Source: Sulfitobacter aestuariivivens
GTDB taxonomy: Bacteria; Pseudomonadota; Alphaproteobacteria; Rhodobacterales; Rhodobacteraceae
Length of the DNA stretch: 64,000 bases
Reading direction: 5' to 3'
NCBI RefSeq assembly: GCF_014763045.1
Contig: NZ_JACTAG010000002.1
Coordinates: 310,001 to 374,000, forward strand
Shown here: piece by piece, positions 35,900 through 44,906 of the stretch
Layout of the letters: each line of letters opens with the position of its first letter
Position numbering within the stretch: the first letter of the stretch is position 1
The notes under the pieces: generated by a model
The model's input: the letters and a program-made list of their open reading frames with translations, nothing else
Told to the model about the DNA's origin: nothing
Databases searched by the model: none
Position numbers and translations under genes: made by a program

Positions 35900-36865
35900 T
35901 CACTGACGTTCGAGAAAGTCCAACATGCGGCTTTCAGCGGCAAATAGTCCGGAACGCGTCTTGGTTTCCGTCAAGGTTTTGTGCGCGCCCGCCAGATCGA
36001 TCACAGCTGGATGAATGTAGCTTGCGCGTGCGATCGTCGGCGTGTTGCTCAGTCGCGCCGCTGCGGCCTCTGACATGGCCTTGATGGTGGCGCCGCCCTT
36101 TTCGGCAACCTCGTAAGCGGCCAGGGTCCCGGTCCATGTGCGAAAGGTCTTGGCTGTTGCTCCCTCGATGCCGGCGGCGTCGGCAAGATAGGCATTCAGC
36201 GCGGTGGAATTGAGGCTGCGCACGCAGCCGTCATCGTCAATCCAAGAAAGCAGTTCAGCGCCAGGCAGGTCGTCGATCTTGGCCAGAATCCGCGCCAATG
36301 TACGGTCATTCAGGCACCGACGCACGCGCTTGCCGCCCTTGGCCTTGTAGGCCAGATGTATCCGGTTTCCATCAAGCCGCACATGGCGGTTGCGCAGGGT
36401 CAAAGCCCCGTAACTGCCATTCTCCCGGGTATATTCGGGGTGACCCACCCGCATTGATGTGCGGTCAATGAGGGCTACGGCAGCCGCAAGGGCAAAAGCC
36501 CGCTCGCCCGCATCTTCGTTCAGGTCCCGTTGCACGCAGCGCCGTACGCGCGGCAGCACGGTGCCAAAATCCACCAGCCCCGCAAACTTTGTCTCGGCCT
36601 GTGCTGCGGCCCAGTCGGGGTGATAGCGATATTGCTTGCGGCGGCGCTGATCGCGTCCCGTCGCCTGCAGGTGACCGTTGGGCAAAGGGCACATCCAGAC
36701 GTCCTCATAGGCTGGCGGCACAGCGAGCGCCTCGAGCCGCCTTCGCTCTGCCCCACGTGCAATCGCACTGCCATCGGGTGCCACATAGCTGAAACCCCGC
36801 CCACGCCGCCGCCGCGTGATCCCGGGTCGGTCATCGCTGACATAAACAAGGGCAGAGGCCGCCAT
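35900..36865 (-). CDS. DNA topoisomerase IB (poxvirus-like)
   Basis: This 321-residue enzyme belongs to the bacterial type IB topoisomerases, which nick and religate one DNA strand through a 3'-phosphotyrosine. Seen are the N-terminal GITRRRRGRGFSY segment, PPAYEDVWMCP, RVGHPEYTRENGSYGALTLRNRHV, and a C-terminal KTFRTWTGTLAAYE block containing the catalytic-site Arg. The tyrosine is probably in NTPTIARASYIHPAVID. I chose the ATG at 36865; a GTG two codons upstream is possible. It sits directly downstream of a DUF2945 gene with a seven-base gap, forming a small operon. Confidence 0.9.
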   Translation of the reverse strand: MAASALVYVSDDRPGITRRRRGRGFSYVAPDGSAIARGAERRRLEALAVPPAYEDVWMCPLPNGHLQATGRDQRRRKQYRYHPDWAAAQAETKFAGLVDFGTVLPRVRRCVQRDLNEDAGERAFALAAAVALIDRTSMRVGHPEYTRENGSYGALTLRNRHVRLDGNRIHLAYKAKGGKRVRRCLNDRTLARILAKIDDLPGAELLSWIDDDGCVRSLNSTALNAYLADAAGIEGATAKTFRTWTGTLAAYEVAEKGGATIKAMSEAAAARLSNTPTIARASYIHPAVIDLAGAHKTLTETKTRSGLFAAESRMLDFLERQ

Positions 36866-36872
36866 GTCCACT

Positions 36873-37088
36873 TCAGACCTTACGCACTTCGGAGGCCAAT
36901 TTCAGCACCGCGTCGCCATCATCCTGCTTGATGTAGAGGGCGGGATCATCTGAAGAGCCATCACGCGTCACTTCCGTGCCCTTGATCTTGCGCGTGGTCT
37001 TTTCTTCGAATTTGCTTTGTATCTTACCTGTTCCGGTCCCATTGCCCCAGTCCCATTCTACCTTGTCGCCTTCACTGTAACTTGCCAT
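36873..37088 (-). CDS. DUF2945 (HVA1 Tudor-like) small protein
   Basis: This 71-residue protein matches DUF2945, described as the hypervirulence-associated Tudor-like domain: a start YSEGDKVEWDWGNGTGTGKI, a central charged turn, and DDPALYIKQDDGDAVLKLASEV near the end. Function is unknown in bacteria; SH3/Tudor-like folds often bind proteins or nucleic acids. A GGAG-containing site lies upstream of the start. It shares a transcript with topoisomerase IB. Confidence 0.82.
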   Translation of the reverse strand: MASYSEGDKVEWDWGNGTGTGKIQSKFEEKTTRKIKGTEVTRDGSSDDPALYIKQDDGDAVLKLASEVRKV

Positions 37089-37239
37089 TTCTCACTCCTC
37101 TTCACTGCAAGCAGAACCCGCCACCCGGTGGCACGGTTCCCGACAAAAACGGCACCGCCTCTTTTCATTCCGGTGCAGCAGCAGCATGATCGACAGACAC
37201 ACAAAGGAACCGCACCCGCCCGTGTCTCAGCCTGACCAT

Positions 37240-38880
37240 ATGAACATTCTATTCATCATGTACGATCAGCTACGCTGGGATTACCTGAGTTGCGCGGGGC
37301 ATCCGCATCTGCACACACCGAACTTTGACCGGGTGGCACAAATGGGCGTGCGCTTTACCAACGCCTACGCGCAATCCACCATTTGCGGAGCCAGCCGCAT
37401 GTCGTTCTACACCGGGCGCTATGTGCATTCGCACGGGGCGGCCTGGAATGGTTTCCCGCTCAGAGTGGGGGAACAGACAATGGGCGACCATCTGCGCGCT
37501 GCCGGGATGGCGTGCTGGTTGATTGGCAAAACCCATATGACGGCAGATGCCGACGGGATGGCCCGCCTTGGGCTGTCGCCAGATACAAAGATCGGCGCGC
37601 GTCAGGCAGAATGCGGGTTTGATGTCTGGCATCGCGATGACGGACTGTGGGCACAAGGTCCGGACGGGTTCTATGATGAAAGACGCTCGCCCTATAACGA
37701 ATATCTGAAATCAAAAGGCTATGATGGCGAAAACCCCTGGCACGACTATGCCAACGCCGCCGACACGGATGGCGATATCGCGTCAGGCTGGATTTTCGCC
37801 AATGCCGACAAAGCCGCCAACATCGCCGAAGAAGACAGCGAAACGCCCTGGCTCACATCTGAAACGCTGCGCTTCATGGATCAGGCAAAGGGGCCGTGGT
37901 GTGCCCACGTCAGCTATATCAAGCCGCACTGGCCCTATATCGTGCCGGCCCCCTATCACAACATGTTCGGCGCCAACCAAGTGCCTGCCGCCGCGCGACA
38001 CGCAAAGGAACAAGAGGACGCCCAACCCGTCTTTGCAGCCTACATGCAGAACCGTATCGCACAGGCCTTTCAGCGCGATGAGGTTCGACAGAAAGTGATC
38101 CCGGCCTACATGGGCCTGATCAAGCAATGCGACGATCAGTTGGGCCGCATCCTTGATGATCTGGAAGAAAAGGGCCGGCTGGAAAGCACAATGATCGTGC
38201 TCACCTCCGATCATGGCGATTACCTTGGCGACCACTGGCTGGGAGAAAAGGATCTGTTTCACGACCAGTCGGTGAAGATCCCGATGATCGTCTATGACCC
38301 GCGCGCGCAAGCCGATCCCACACGGGGCACGACCTGCGACGCACTGGTCGAATCCATTGATCTGGCCGCCACTTTCACGTCATTTGCCGGGGCAACGGTG
38401 CCCGCGCATATCCTAGAAGGGCGTGACCTGGCGCCCTGGCTACACGGCCAGACACCGCATTGGCGGGAATACGCGATTTCTGAATTCGACTACTCGGCGA
38501 CGCCGCAAGGGGCAAAGCTGGCGCTGGCCCCACGCGATTGCCGTTTGTTCATGGTTTTTGACGGACGCTACAAGCTGATGCATGCAGAAGGTGGCCTGCG
38601 CCCCATGCTCTTCGACCTGCACGAAGACCCGGATGAATTCGACGATCTGGCCAAAACGTCCGCCGATCACCCCGCGCTCGAAAAACTGTATGGCCATCTT
38701 CACGAGTGGTCGCGCCGGATGTCCCAGCGTGTCACCGTGTCTGATGCCGACATTCTCAACAAGCGCGGCAAATCCCTGCGTCGCGGCGTGCTCCCCTTCC
38801 TGGTCGACGGAACCGAAGTGCCAGCGGAACTGTTTGAAAAATATAGCGGAAAGACGCGCCAGAAACACGCCAAAGACTGA
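37240..38880 (+). CDS. Sulfatase-like hydrolase with CGASR motif
   Basis: This 546-residue protein belongs to the alkaline-phosphatase-fold sulfatase/phosphonate monoester hydrolase family. It has the metal Asp in MNILFIMYDQLRWD (Asp9) and the motif CGASR at 49-53, a Cys convertible to formylglycine by FGE; the usual CxPxR proline is Ala. A second metal site is TSDHGDYLGDH (Asp324, His325). There is no signal peptide, so it is cytoplasmic and acts on an imported ester. I start at the Met of the conserved domain; an in-frame ATG at 37186 also lacks a good ribosome binding site. It is convergent with a NitT/TauT-type ABC operon. Confidence 0.85.
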   Translation: MNILFIMYDQLRWDYLSCAGHPHLHTPNFDRVAQMGVRFTNAYAQSTICGASRMSFYTGRYVHSHGAAWNGFPLRVGEQTMGDHLRAAGMACWLIGKTHMTADADGMARLGLSPDTKIGARQAECGFDVWHRDDGLWAQGPDGFYDERRSPYNEYLKSKGYDGENPWHDYANAADTDGDIASGWIFANADKAANIAEEDSETPWLTSETLRFMDQAKGPWCAHVSYIKPHWPYIVPAPYHNMFGANQVPAAARHAKEQEDAQPVFAAYMQNRIAQAFQRDEVRQKVIPAYMGLIKQCDDQLGRILDDLEEKGRLESTMIVLTSDHGDYLGDHWLGEKDLFHDQSVKIPMIVYDPRAQADPTRGTTCDALVESIDLAATFTSFAGATVPAHILEGRDLAPWLHGQTPHWREYAISEFDYSATPQGAKLALAPRDCRLFMVFDGRYKLMHAEGGLRPMLFDLHEDPDEFDDLAKTSADHPALEKLYGHLHEWSRRMSQRVTVSDADILNKRGKSLRRGVLPFLVDGTEVPAELFEKYSGKTRQKHAKD

Positions 38881-38918
38881 CAGCTCTCTCATCTTCTGGC
38901 CAAAAATATCCCGGGGGT

Positions 38919-38936
38919 CCGGGGGCTGGCCCCCGG
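38919..38936. repeat. GC-rich palindrome, possible REP-like element and terminator
   Basis: CCGGGGG-CTGG-CCCCCGG forms a perfect 7-bp stem with a tetraloop, preceded by AAAAATATCCCGGGGGT. It lies between the tail-to-tail sulfatase and ABC permease genes. Similar AT-then-GGGG palindromes recur in Rhodobacteraceae gaps (from memory; not checked). It may also end transcription from either side. Confidence 0.4.
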
Positions 38937-38942
38937 GGTGCG

Positions 38943-39728
38943 TCAGACCCGCCAGCGCAACAGCCGCTTTTCCACCATTCCGATCCCATAAGAGACAATC
39001 ACCCCAAGCACCGACAGGATCACGACCCCTGCAAAAAGCCGCTCCAGGTCATAAAGGCTCCCCGCGTTCAGGATATAGGCGCCGATCCCGTACTCGGCGC
39101 CCAGCATCTCTGCAGCCACCAGCAGAATAATCGCAATTGTCAGCGAGATCCGAAGCCCTGACAGGATGCCGGGCATGGCGCCTGGCAGCACGATCTTCCA
39201 GACGATAGATCGCCAACTCAGCCCGAAACTCTGCCCCATACGAATGAGCGTGCGGTCGACGTTGTCCACCGCGCCATAGGTTGCCACCACCGTAGGCGTG
39301 AATGTCCCGAAGGCGATCAGGGCATACTTGCTGGCCTCATCAATCCCAAACCAGATCACGAACAGCGGCAAGAGCGCGATCTTGGGGATCGGGAATATTG
39401 CCGCAACCAGGGGAACCAACCCGGCCCGGACAAGGCTGAAAAGCCCGATCAGCACGCCGACGGTAATCCCCGCCGTCGCGCCCAGTGCGGCCCCGACAAC
39501 AAGGCGGGTCAGGGACGGAACCAGATGATTGAAAAGCTGCCCGGACTGGTAAAGCTCACCAAAGGTCAACGCCACATCAGAGGGACGTGGCAGCGTTAGC
39601 GAGGTTATCCAGCCTGTCCGCGTCCCCCATTCAGCCATCGCGATCAGCAGGACAAAAACCACCAACCCCACGCCGCGCCGCCGTTCAGGTGTAAAACCAC
39701 CGCCCCGAAAGGTCACGCGTTCAGACAT
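38943..39728 (-). CDS. NitT/TauT-family ABC transporter permease
   Basis: This 261-residue permease (SsuC/TauC type) has a first helix near residues 18-35, then PRPSDVALTFGELYQSG, and about five more helices. The EAA loop lies in SKYALIAFGTFTPTVVATYGAVDNVDRTLIRMGQSFG. Typical ligands are nitrate, taurine, alkanesulfonates, thiamine precursors and aromatic acids. The start at Met 13 of the longest frame is chosen because the ATP-binding gene ends inside it (eight-base overlap). It is last in a three-gene operon. Confidence 0.9.
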   Translation of the reverse strand: MSERVTFRGGGFTPERRRGVGLVVFVLLIAMAEWGTRTGWITSLTLPRPSDVALTFGELYQSGQLFNHLVPSLTRLVVGAALGATAGITVGVLIGLFSLVRAGLVPLVAAIFPIPKIALLPLFVIWFGIDEASKYALIAFGTFTPTVVATYGAVDNVDRTLIRMGQSFGLSWRSIVWKIVLPGAMPGILSGLRISLTIAIILLVAAEMLGAEYGIGAYILNAGSLYDLERLFAGVVILSVLGVIVSYGIGMVEKRLLRWRV

Positions 39729-40488
39729 GCAACAGCTCTGCGTCCGCTGCAGCCGCCTCGTCACGCATCAGTCCCCACAGATGCTGCTGTTGCCGCTCAA
39801 GCATCGCATCCCCATGGGCGCGCTCGGCCAGCGGCAGATCGATCTCGACCACGTCCCTTACCTGCCCGGGACGGCGCGACAGCACGACGATTTGGTGGCC
39901 CAGACGCACCGCTTCAGCCAGATTGTGGGTGACATAGACAGCCGTGAAGGGCGCGCGCGTCCAAAGCCCCACAAGATCATCCATCAAAAGCTCGCGCGTC
40001 TGCGCATCCAGCGCCGAAAGCGGTTCATCCATCAGCATCACTGCCGGGTTAACGGCCAAAGCGCGGGCAATGGCCACGCGCTGTTTCATGCCGCCTGATA
40101 GCTGCTTGGGCAAGGCCGCGCGAAATTCGCTCAGCTTGGTGCGCACCAGAACGTCGGCAATGATCTGCGCCCGCTCAGCCGCACCCAGCCCATGATCTTC
40201 CAGAACCAGCGACACGTTGCCTTCCACCGTGCGCCAGGGCAGCAGCGCGAAGTCCTGAAAAATATACGTCAGCGGGTTGAGGCACCCGGCGGGCGGTGCG
40301 CCCAGCTGGAGTACCTCGCCCGCAGTCGGTTTTTCCAAACCGCCCAGCAGCCGAAGCAAGGTGGACTTGCCACATCCCGACGGGCCGACAATACAGACAA
40401 TGCGGCCTGACGGAAAATCCAGCGAGATATCCCGCAAGACTTCCGTTTCACCGTATTGGTGGTGAATATTCCGGGCTCTCAGGTCCAA
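39721..40488 (-). CDS. NitT/TauT-family ABC transporter ATPase
   Basis: This 255-residue ATPase has Walker A VGPSGCGKST, a Q-loop in TYIFQDFALLPWRT, signature LSGGMKQRVAIARAL, Walker B MLMDEPLSALD and H-loop YVTHNLAEA. The proposed TTG start is preceded by GGAG at seven bases; an ATG 25 codons upstream adds a Pro/Gly/His-rich extension unlike the family. It is the middle gene of the operon, downstream of the binding-protein gene and overlapping the permease gene by eight bases. Confidence 0.88.
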   Translation of the reverse strand: MDLRARNIHHQYGETEVLRDISLDFPSGRIVCIVGPSGCGKSTLLRLLGGLEKPTAGEVLQLGAPPAGCLNPLTYIFQDFALLPWRTVEGNVSLVLEDHGLGAAERAQIIADVLVRTKLSEFRAALPKQLSGGMKQRVAIARALAVNPAVMLMDEPLSALDAQTRELLMDDLVGLWTRAPFTAVYVTHNLAEAVRLGHQIVVLSRRPGQVRDVVEIDLPLAERAHGDAMLERQQQHLWGLMRDEAAAADAELLHV

Positions 40489-40573
40489 CGTAGGGCTCCG
40501 CAGGAGGGGTGGCACACGCCACCTCCCCGCATGACCCGATGATGGGTGCGAACCCCCATCCAAAGGCCAAAGG

Positions 40574-41593
40574 TCACGCCCCTACTGTCTCCACGTAGGA
40601 GGTATCGATCAGCTGATCGAGAGTGATGCCGGCATCCACCAGATCCTCGGATTGGAACCACTCCAGCTGATCGCGCACAGAGGCGACGTTCAGTTTGGCC
40701 CCTTCGTTCAATCGCATGGTACCGTTGATGATGGATGGCGCCGCCTTTTCGCGCGGACGGTCGGTGTAGACGTACTTGTGAATAAGATCGACCATCTCGT
40801 TCACCCCGTCATCGCCCCCCGATTTGTCGATCATGGTGCTGTTGTAATCGCTGACACCCTTCGAGAACCCGCCAAGGAAGCTCTTGGTCATCTCCTGCTC
40901 ATCGCTGGCATTGGTGGCAGAGGTAAAGACGGTGGTGACCTGATAATCGGGAAGATAGGTGGCAATATCGCCAATGATATGCACCGCGCCGGACCCGCTG
41001 AGCGGTTTGGCGATATGCGGCACGATCGACCATGCGTCGATCTGGCCCGATTTGAGCGCGCCGATGATGGCGCCGACCTTTTGCAGCGGCTTGAAAGACA
41101 TTTCGATGCCTTCCGCCGCTGCGATCTTGGACCCCATATAATGGAACGATGACCCGGGCTGCGTCACGCCCCAGCTTTTGCCTGCCAGCTTGGCCGGTGT
41201 GTCGATACCGGCCTGCATCGCCGCATCGGACACAAGGATCTTCTGACCGTCGATCCCCGCCTCCTCCTGCAGGGCCCCACCGATCACCTTGATCGCGCCC
41301 TTGTCGGCCAATGAAACCAGTCCGCCCGAAATGGCGGTAACCGCATAATCCACATCGCCACTTGCGATTGCCACCGCCATTGGCTGGGCCGCCTGAAAGA
41401 ACCGCAACTCCACATCAAGACCAGCATCCGCAAAGTAGCCGCGTTCAAACGCGACAAAACTGCCTGAATGACTGGTAAAGCGCAGCGCGCCCACAGTGAT
41501 TTTTCTGTTCTGCGCCAGCGCCGGGGCCGCGAGCCCCACAGCTGTTGCGGCACCCATTGCGCCTAACATCGTGCGACGGTTGAAATGCGTCAT
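40574..41593 (-). CDS. NitT/TauT-family ABC substrate-binding protein, Tat-exported
   Basis: This 339-residue protein starts MTHFNRRTMLGAMGAATAVG, a twin-arginine signal peptide with cleavage near PALAQ. The mature part has the NMT1/SsuA-like fold: VGALRFTSHSGSFVAFERGYFADAGLDVELRFFQAAQPMAVAIASGDVDYA in pieces across residues 33-90. Tat export means folding before export, perhaps with quality control. The gene is divergent from the reductive dehalogenase gene across about 106 bases, and I propose it feeds the dehalogenase its substrate (inference from context). Confidence 0.9.
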   Translation of the reverse strand: MTHFNRRTMLGAMGAATAVGLAAPALAQNRKITVGALRFTSHSGSFVAFERGYFADAGLDVELRFFQAAQPMAVAIASGDVDYAVTAISGGLVSLADKGAIKVIGGALQEEAGIDGQKILVSDAAMQAGIDTPAKLAGKSWGVTQPGSSFHYMGSKIAAAEGIEMSFKPLQKVGAIIGALKSGQIDAWSIVPHIAKPLSGSGAVHIIGDIATYLPDYQVTTVFTSATNASDEQEMTKSFLGGFSKGVSDYNSTMIDKSGGDDGVNEMVDLIHKYVYTDRPREKAAPSIINGTMRLNEGAKLNVASVRDQLEWFQSEDLVDAGITLDQLIDTSYVETVGA

Positions 41594-41602
41594 TTTCTCT
41601 CT

Positions 41603-41685
41603 CCCATTATCAGTAATTTGATCAAGAATGGGCAGCGCTTGGTTGTAGAGTCAAGCGCTGACACTGGCATTCTCATGGGCAGTGT
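41603..41685. promoter_or_regulatory. Divergent control region with three inverted repeats
   Basis: Between the binding-protein gene and the dehalogenase gene lie three inverted repeats in series: CCCATT-N18-AATGGG (41603-41632); CAGCGCTTG-N10-CAAGCGCTG (41633-41660, perfect 9-bp arms); and ACACTG-N13-CAGTGT (41661-41685). They abut almost end to end. The middle one is the best operator candidate. They probably control the transporter and the dehalogenase together. No regulator gene was found beside them. Confidence 0.45.
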
Positions 41686-41699
41686 GGAACACCATTGGC

Positions 41700-44600
41700 A
41701 TGAAACTGTTCTCTGCCCGGTCCCGCCCTGTGCACATGGGAAGCTACCCATTAGAGCGCCTGCGTCGTCTGACCAAGCCGATGGATGAGTTGCCGCAAAT
41801 CCCCTTTCCGACACTTGATTTTGACCGCCCGGACGACCCCGAAAGCATCGTCAATGCCATGGGGCCCTTCCAAACGATGATGGATGTGCTGCGTTCCGGG
41901 AAAATAAATGCCGCCGAAGCGAATATACCCGATGACCCGGCAACACGCGCAGAACACCTCAAGGCCTTCGGTTACTACAACGATGCGTCGATGATGGGCA
42001 TCTGTGCCCTGCCACATGCAGCCCGCCTTGCCAGCCCCCGCCGCAATGCTGACCGGGACCGTCTGGCGCGTGATCTGCGCGAAAAACAGACCAAGACACT
42101 GGCCGCGGGGGTCGATGTGATCATGGCCAACCTGCGCGAAGCCGCGTCAGCGCCCGAGCACGATTTGGGCGCGCACACCCATGCCATCGTCATCCTGCAG
42201 GCTTTCCCTCGAGATCCACGCGGTGACGAGACTGGCACAGATTGGATCAGGGATGCGCAGGCCCACCGCGCGGCGATCCGCACCTCCGAAAATGCCACCG
42301 TGCTGGCCGAATACATTCGCCAGCTGGGATTTGACGCAAGCGCGCATTCGCCAACCGCCTCGGACGTGCATCTGGGTCAGCTAACCCTTGCTGCCGGCCT
42401 TGCTGTGTTCGAGAACGGCATCCTGCAGGCCCCATGGGTTGGTGATCGATTTGGGGTCGCCGTGGTGACAACCGACATGGCTCTTGCCGCTGACTTGCCC
42501 CTCGCCCCACTGGCGCAGCAACCGTGGTCCGTGCTCAAGGGCCCCCATTGGCAATTGGGCACCCACGGCGGCCTCTCTGCCCGCACCCAGGACCCCTATG
42601 CGCGCCGTGACTTTGCGGATGGCCCGCATCCCTTCGAGACACTCAAGCGCGTAAAGGACCCCACGACCTATATCGACGCACCCAACATCCCCCGCGTGCC
42701 AAAGCGTACGGATATGTTCGCACGTGGCCAGTTCGGCGATATGGGCCCGAAAGTGCAGAACGCCATGTTGGGCGGCCACCACATCATCAAAAGCGCACCA
42801 TCTGCGGCGCAACGGCCCTTGTTGGGCGCAATGATCTTGTTACAGGATGGTCCGGTTGCCTCCGAGGCGCTTCAGCCAGATACCGCGCGCAACGCCGCCA
42901 ACCTCAAGGCGGCCAGCTATTTTCTGGGCTCGGATGCGACGGGCCTTTCGGCGTGTCCCGACTGGGTCTGGTACAGCCATGACCCCACCGGCACACCCAT
43001 CGATCCCCCGCACGATCAGGCGGTCAGCATCATCATCGACCAGGGCTATGACACGATGGAAGGGGCGTCAGGTGACGACTGGATCAGCGTGGCCCAGTCC
43101 ATGCGCGCCTACCTGCGGTTTGCCATTCTGGGCGGCATTCTGGCGCAACACCTGCGCAACCTAGGCTACCCTGCAAAGGCGCACACGGTCATGGACGGGG
43201 ATATCCTGCAGCCCCCTCTGCTGCTGTTGTCCGGACTGGGCGAGGTCAGCCGCATCGGCGAAGTTATTCTCAATCCTTTTCTGGGGCCGCGCCTCAAATC
43301 CGGCGTCGTCACGACCACCTTGCCGGTCAACCACGATAAGCCTATTGATTTCGGTCTGCAAAAGTTCTGCGAAGCTTGCAACAAATGCGCGCGCGAATGC
43401 CCGTCCGGCGCGATCACCGCAGGGCCCAAGACCATGTTCAATGGCTATGAAATCTGGAAAAGTGACAGCCAGAAATGCGCCACCTACCGGATCACCAACC
43501 AAGGCGGCGCGATGTGCGGGCGCTGCATGAAAACCTGTCCGTGGAACCTCGAAGGCCTCTTTGCCGAAGCGCCGTTTCGGTGGGCCGCGATGCGCATGCC
43601 AACCGCGGCACCAATGCTTGCCAGGCTGGATGACAAGGTTGGCAAAGGCCGCCTCAACCCCATCAAGAAGTGGTGGTGGGACATCGAAATGAATCGGGAG
43701 ACGGGCCGTTTCGATACACCCGCGGCACCGGTCAACGAACGCGACCTGCAAACCGATCTTGATCTGAAGTTCGAGGATCAGACCCTTGCAGTCTATCCGG
43801 CCCCGCTTGCCCCCCATCCGTGGCCCTACCCGGACCCGATGAACCGCGAGGCCGGTATCAAAGCGCATGCCGCTCTCCTTTCGGCAGACGAACACCGCGC
43901 CCGAAACGCCGCCGGGAAGACCGATCATCTGCACCTTTATAATCCGGGGACCGATGCGCCGGTCCTGGATTTGCGCATCAGCGACATTCAGGCGCTCAGC
44001 GACAGCGTAACCCTATACGAGCTGACCCACGCGCTAGGTCACGACCTGCCCGCATGGACCGCAGGCGCGCACCTTGATCTGGTTGTCGCGCCAGAGTTTC
44101 TACGCCCCTATTCGCTATGTTCCGACCCGGCCGACCGCAGCCGGTATCATGTGGCGGTTCTGCGCGAGGACGCAGGGCGCGGTGGATCCACCATGCTGCA
44201 CCGCATCTTCACGAAAGGCCGTCGCGTCTTTGTGGGCAAACCAGAGAACCACTTTGAACTTGTTGAAACCGCGCCCCATTCCCTGTTGATGGGCGGCGGC
44301 ATCGGGATCACGCCCATGATCGCTTTTGCACACCGTTTGCACGCACTTGGCCAGCCTTTCGAGCTTCACTATTCCGCCCCGTCCCGGAAAGCGGCGGCCC
44401 TTCTTGACAGTCTCGCCGCCCAAGCGTGGTCAGATCACGTGCACTTTCATATCTCGGATGAAGGTACCCGGTGTGATCTCGGGGCTGTCACATCCGCGGC
44501 ACCTGCAGGCGCGCACGTCTATACCTGCGGTCCTGATGCCTACATGCAGGCGGTGATTGATGCGGCTGAAATCGCAGGCGTGCCCGAGGACAACCGCCAT

Positions 44601-44906
44601 CTGGAATACTTCTCCACACCTGAGGTGCCAGAGTACGTCAATCATCCCTTCACCCTGCGTCTGAAAACAGGACGCGAAATCACCGTCGCTGAGGATCAAA
44701 CCGCATCGGATGCGCTCATTGATGCGGGAATCCCGGTGGACATCAAATGCTCGGATGGTATTTGCGGCGTGTGTAAGTGCGGTGTCACATCCGGCAAGGT
44801 TGAACACCGCGATTTTGTGCTTTCGGCCCGACAAAGGGAAACGGCGATGATCCTGTGCCAGTCCCGTGCGGCGGACCCGGACGGGGTCCTGGAGATTGAT
44901 CTATGA
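41700..44906 (+). CDS. rdhA: Self-sufficient reductive dehalogenase fusion protein
   Basis: This 1068-residue cytoplasmic protein fuses two enzymes. Residues 1 to about 690 are a corrinoid-dependent reductive dehalogenase of the catabolic type (NpRdhA/BhbA class), with two ferredoxin motifs: Cys557, 560, 563, 567 (CEACNKCARECP) and Cys593, 606, 609, 613. Residues about 740-1068 form a phthalate-dioxygenase-reductase-like module: flavin motif RPYS at 802-805, NAD-binding GGGIGITPM near 863, and plant-type [2Fe-2S] ligands Cys1017, 1022, 1025 and 1053. Electrons would flow from NAD(P)H to cobalamin within one chain. No Tat signal is present, unlike respiratory RdhA. Size and layout match BhbA (about 1075 residues). 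The start favours MKLFSARSRP; ATGs at 41682 and 41736 are alternatives. Confidence 0.93.
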   Translation: MKLFSARSRPVHMGSYPLERLRRLTKPMDELPQIPFPTLDFDRPDDPESIVNAMGPFQTMMDVLRSGKINAAEANIPDDPATRAEHLKAFGYYNDASMMGICALPHAARLASPRRNADRDRLARDLREKQTKTLAAGVDVIMANLREAASAPEHDLGAHTHAIVILQAFPRDPRGDETGTDWIRDAQAHRAAIRTSENATVLAEYIRQLGFDASAHSPTASDVHLGQLTLAAGLAVFENGILQAPWVGDRFGVAVVTTDMALAADLPLAPLAQQPWSVLKGPHWQLGTHGGLSARTQDPYARRDFADGPHPFETLKRVKDPTTYIDAPNIPRVPKRTDMFARGQFGDMGPKVQNAMLGGHHIIKSAPSAAQRPLLGAMILLQDGPVASEALQPDTARNAANLKAASYFLGSDATGLSACPDWVWYSHDPTGTPIDPPHDQAVSIIIDQGYDTMEGASGDDWISVAQSMRAYLRFAILGGILAQHLRNLGYPAKAHTVMDGDILQPPLLLLSGLGEVSRIGEVILNPFLGPRLKSGVVTTTLPVNHDKPIDFGLQKFCEACNKCARECPSGAITAGPKTMFNGYEIWKSDSQKCATYRITNQGGAMCGRCMKTCPWNLEGLFAEAPFRWAAMRMPTAAPMLARLDDKVGKGRLNPIKKWWWDIEMNRETGRFDTPAAPVNERDLQTDLDLKFEDQTLAVYPAPLAPHPWPYPDPMNREAGIKAHAALLSADEHRARNAAGKTDHLHLYNPGTDAPVLDLRISDIQALSDSVTLYELTHALGHDLPAWTAGAHLDLVVAPEFLRPYSLCSDPADRSRYHVAVLREDAGRGGSTMLHRIFTKGRRVFVGKPENHFELVETAPHSLLMGGGIGITPMIAFAHRLHALGQPFELHYSAPSRKAAALLDSLAAQAWSDHVHFHISDEGTRCDLGAVTSAAPAGAHVYTCGPDAYMQAVIDAAEIAGVPEDNRHLEYFSTPEVPEYVNHPFTLRLKTGREITVAEDQTASDALIDAGIPVDIKCSDGICGVCKCGVTSGKVEHRDFVLSARQRETAMILCQSRAADPDGVLEIDL

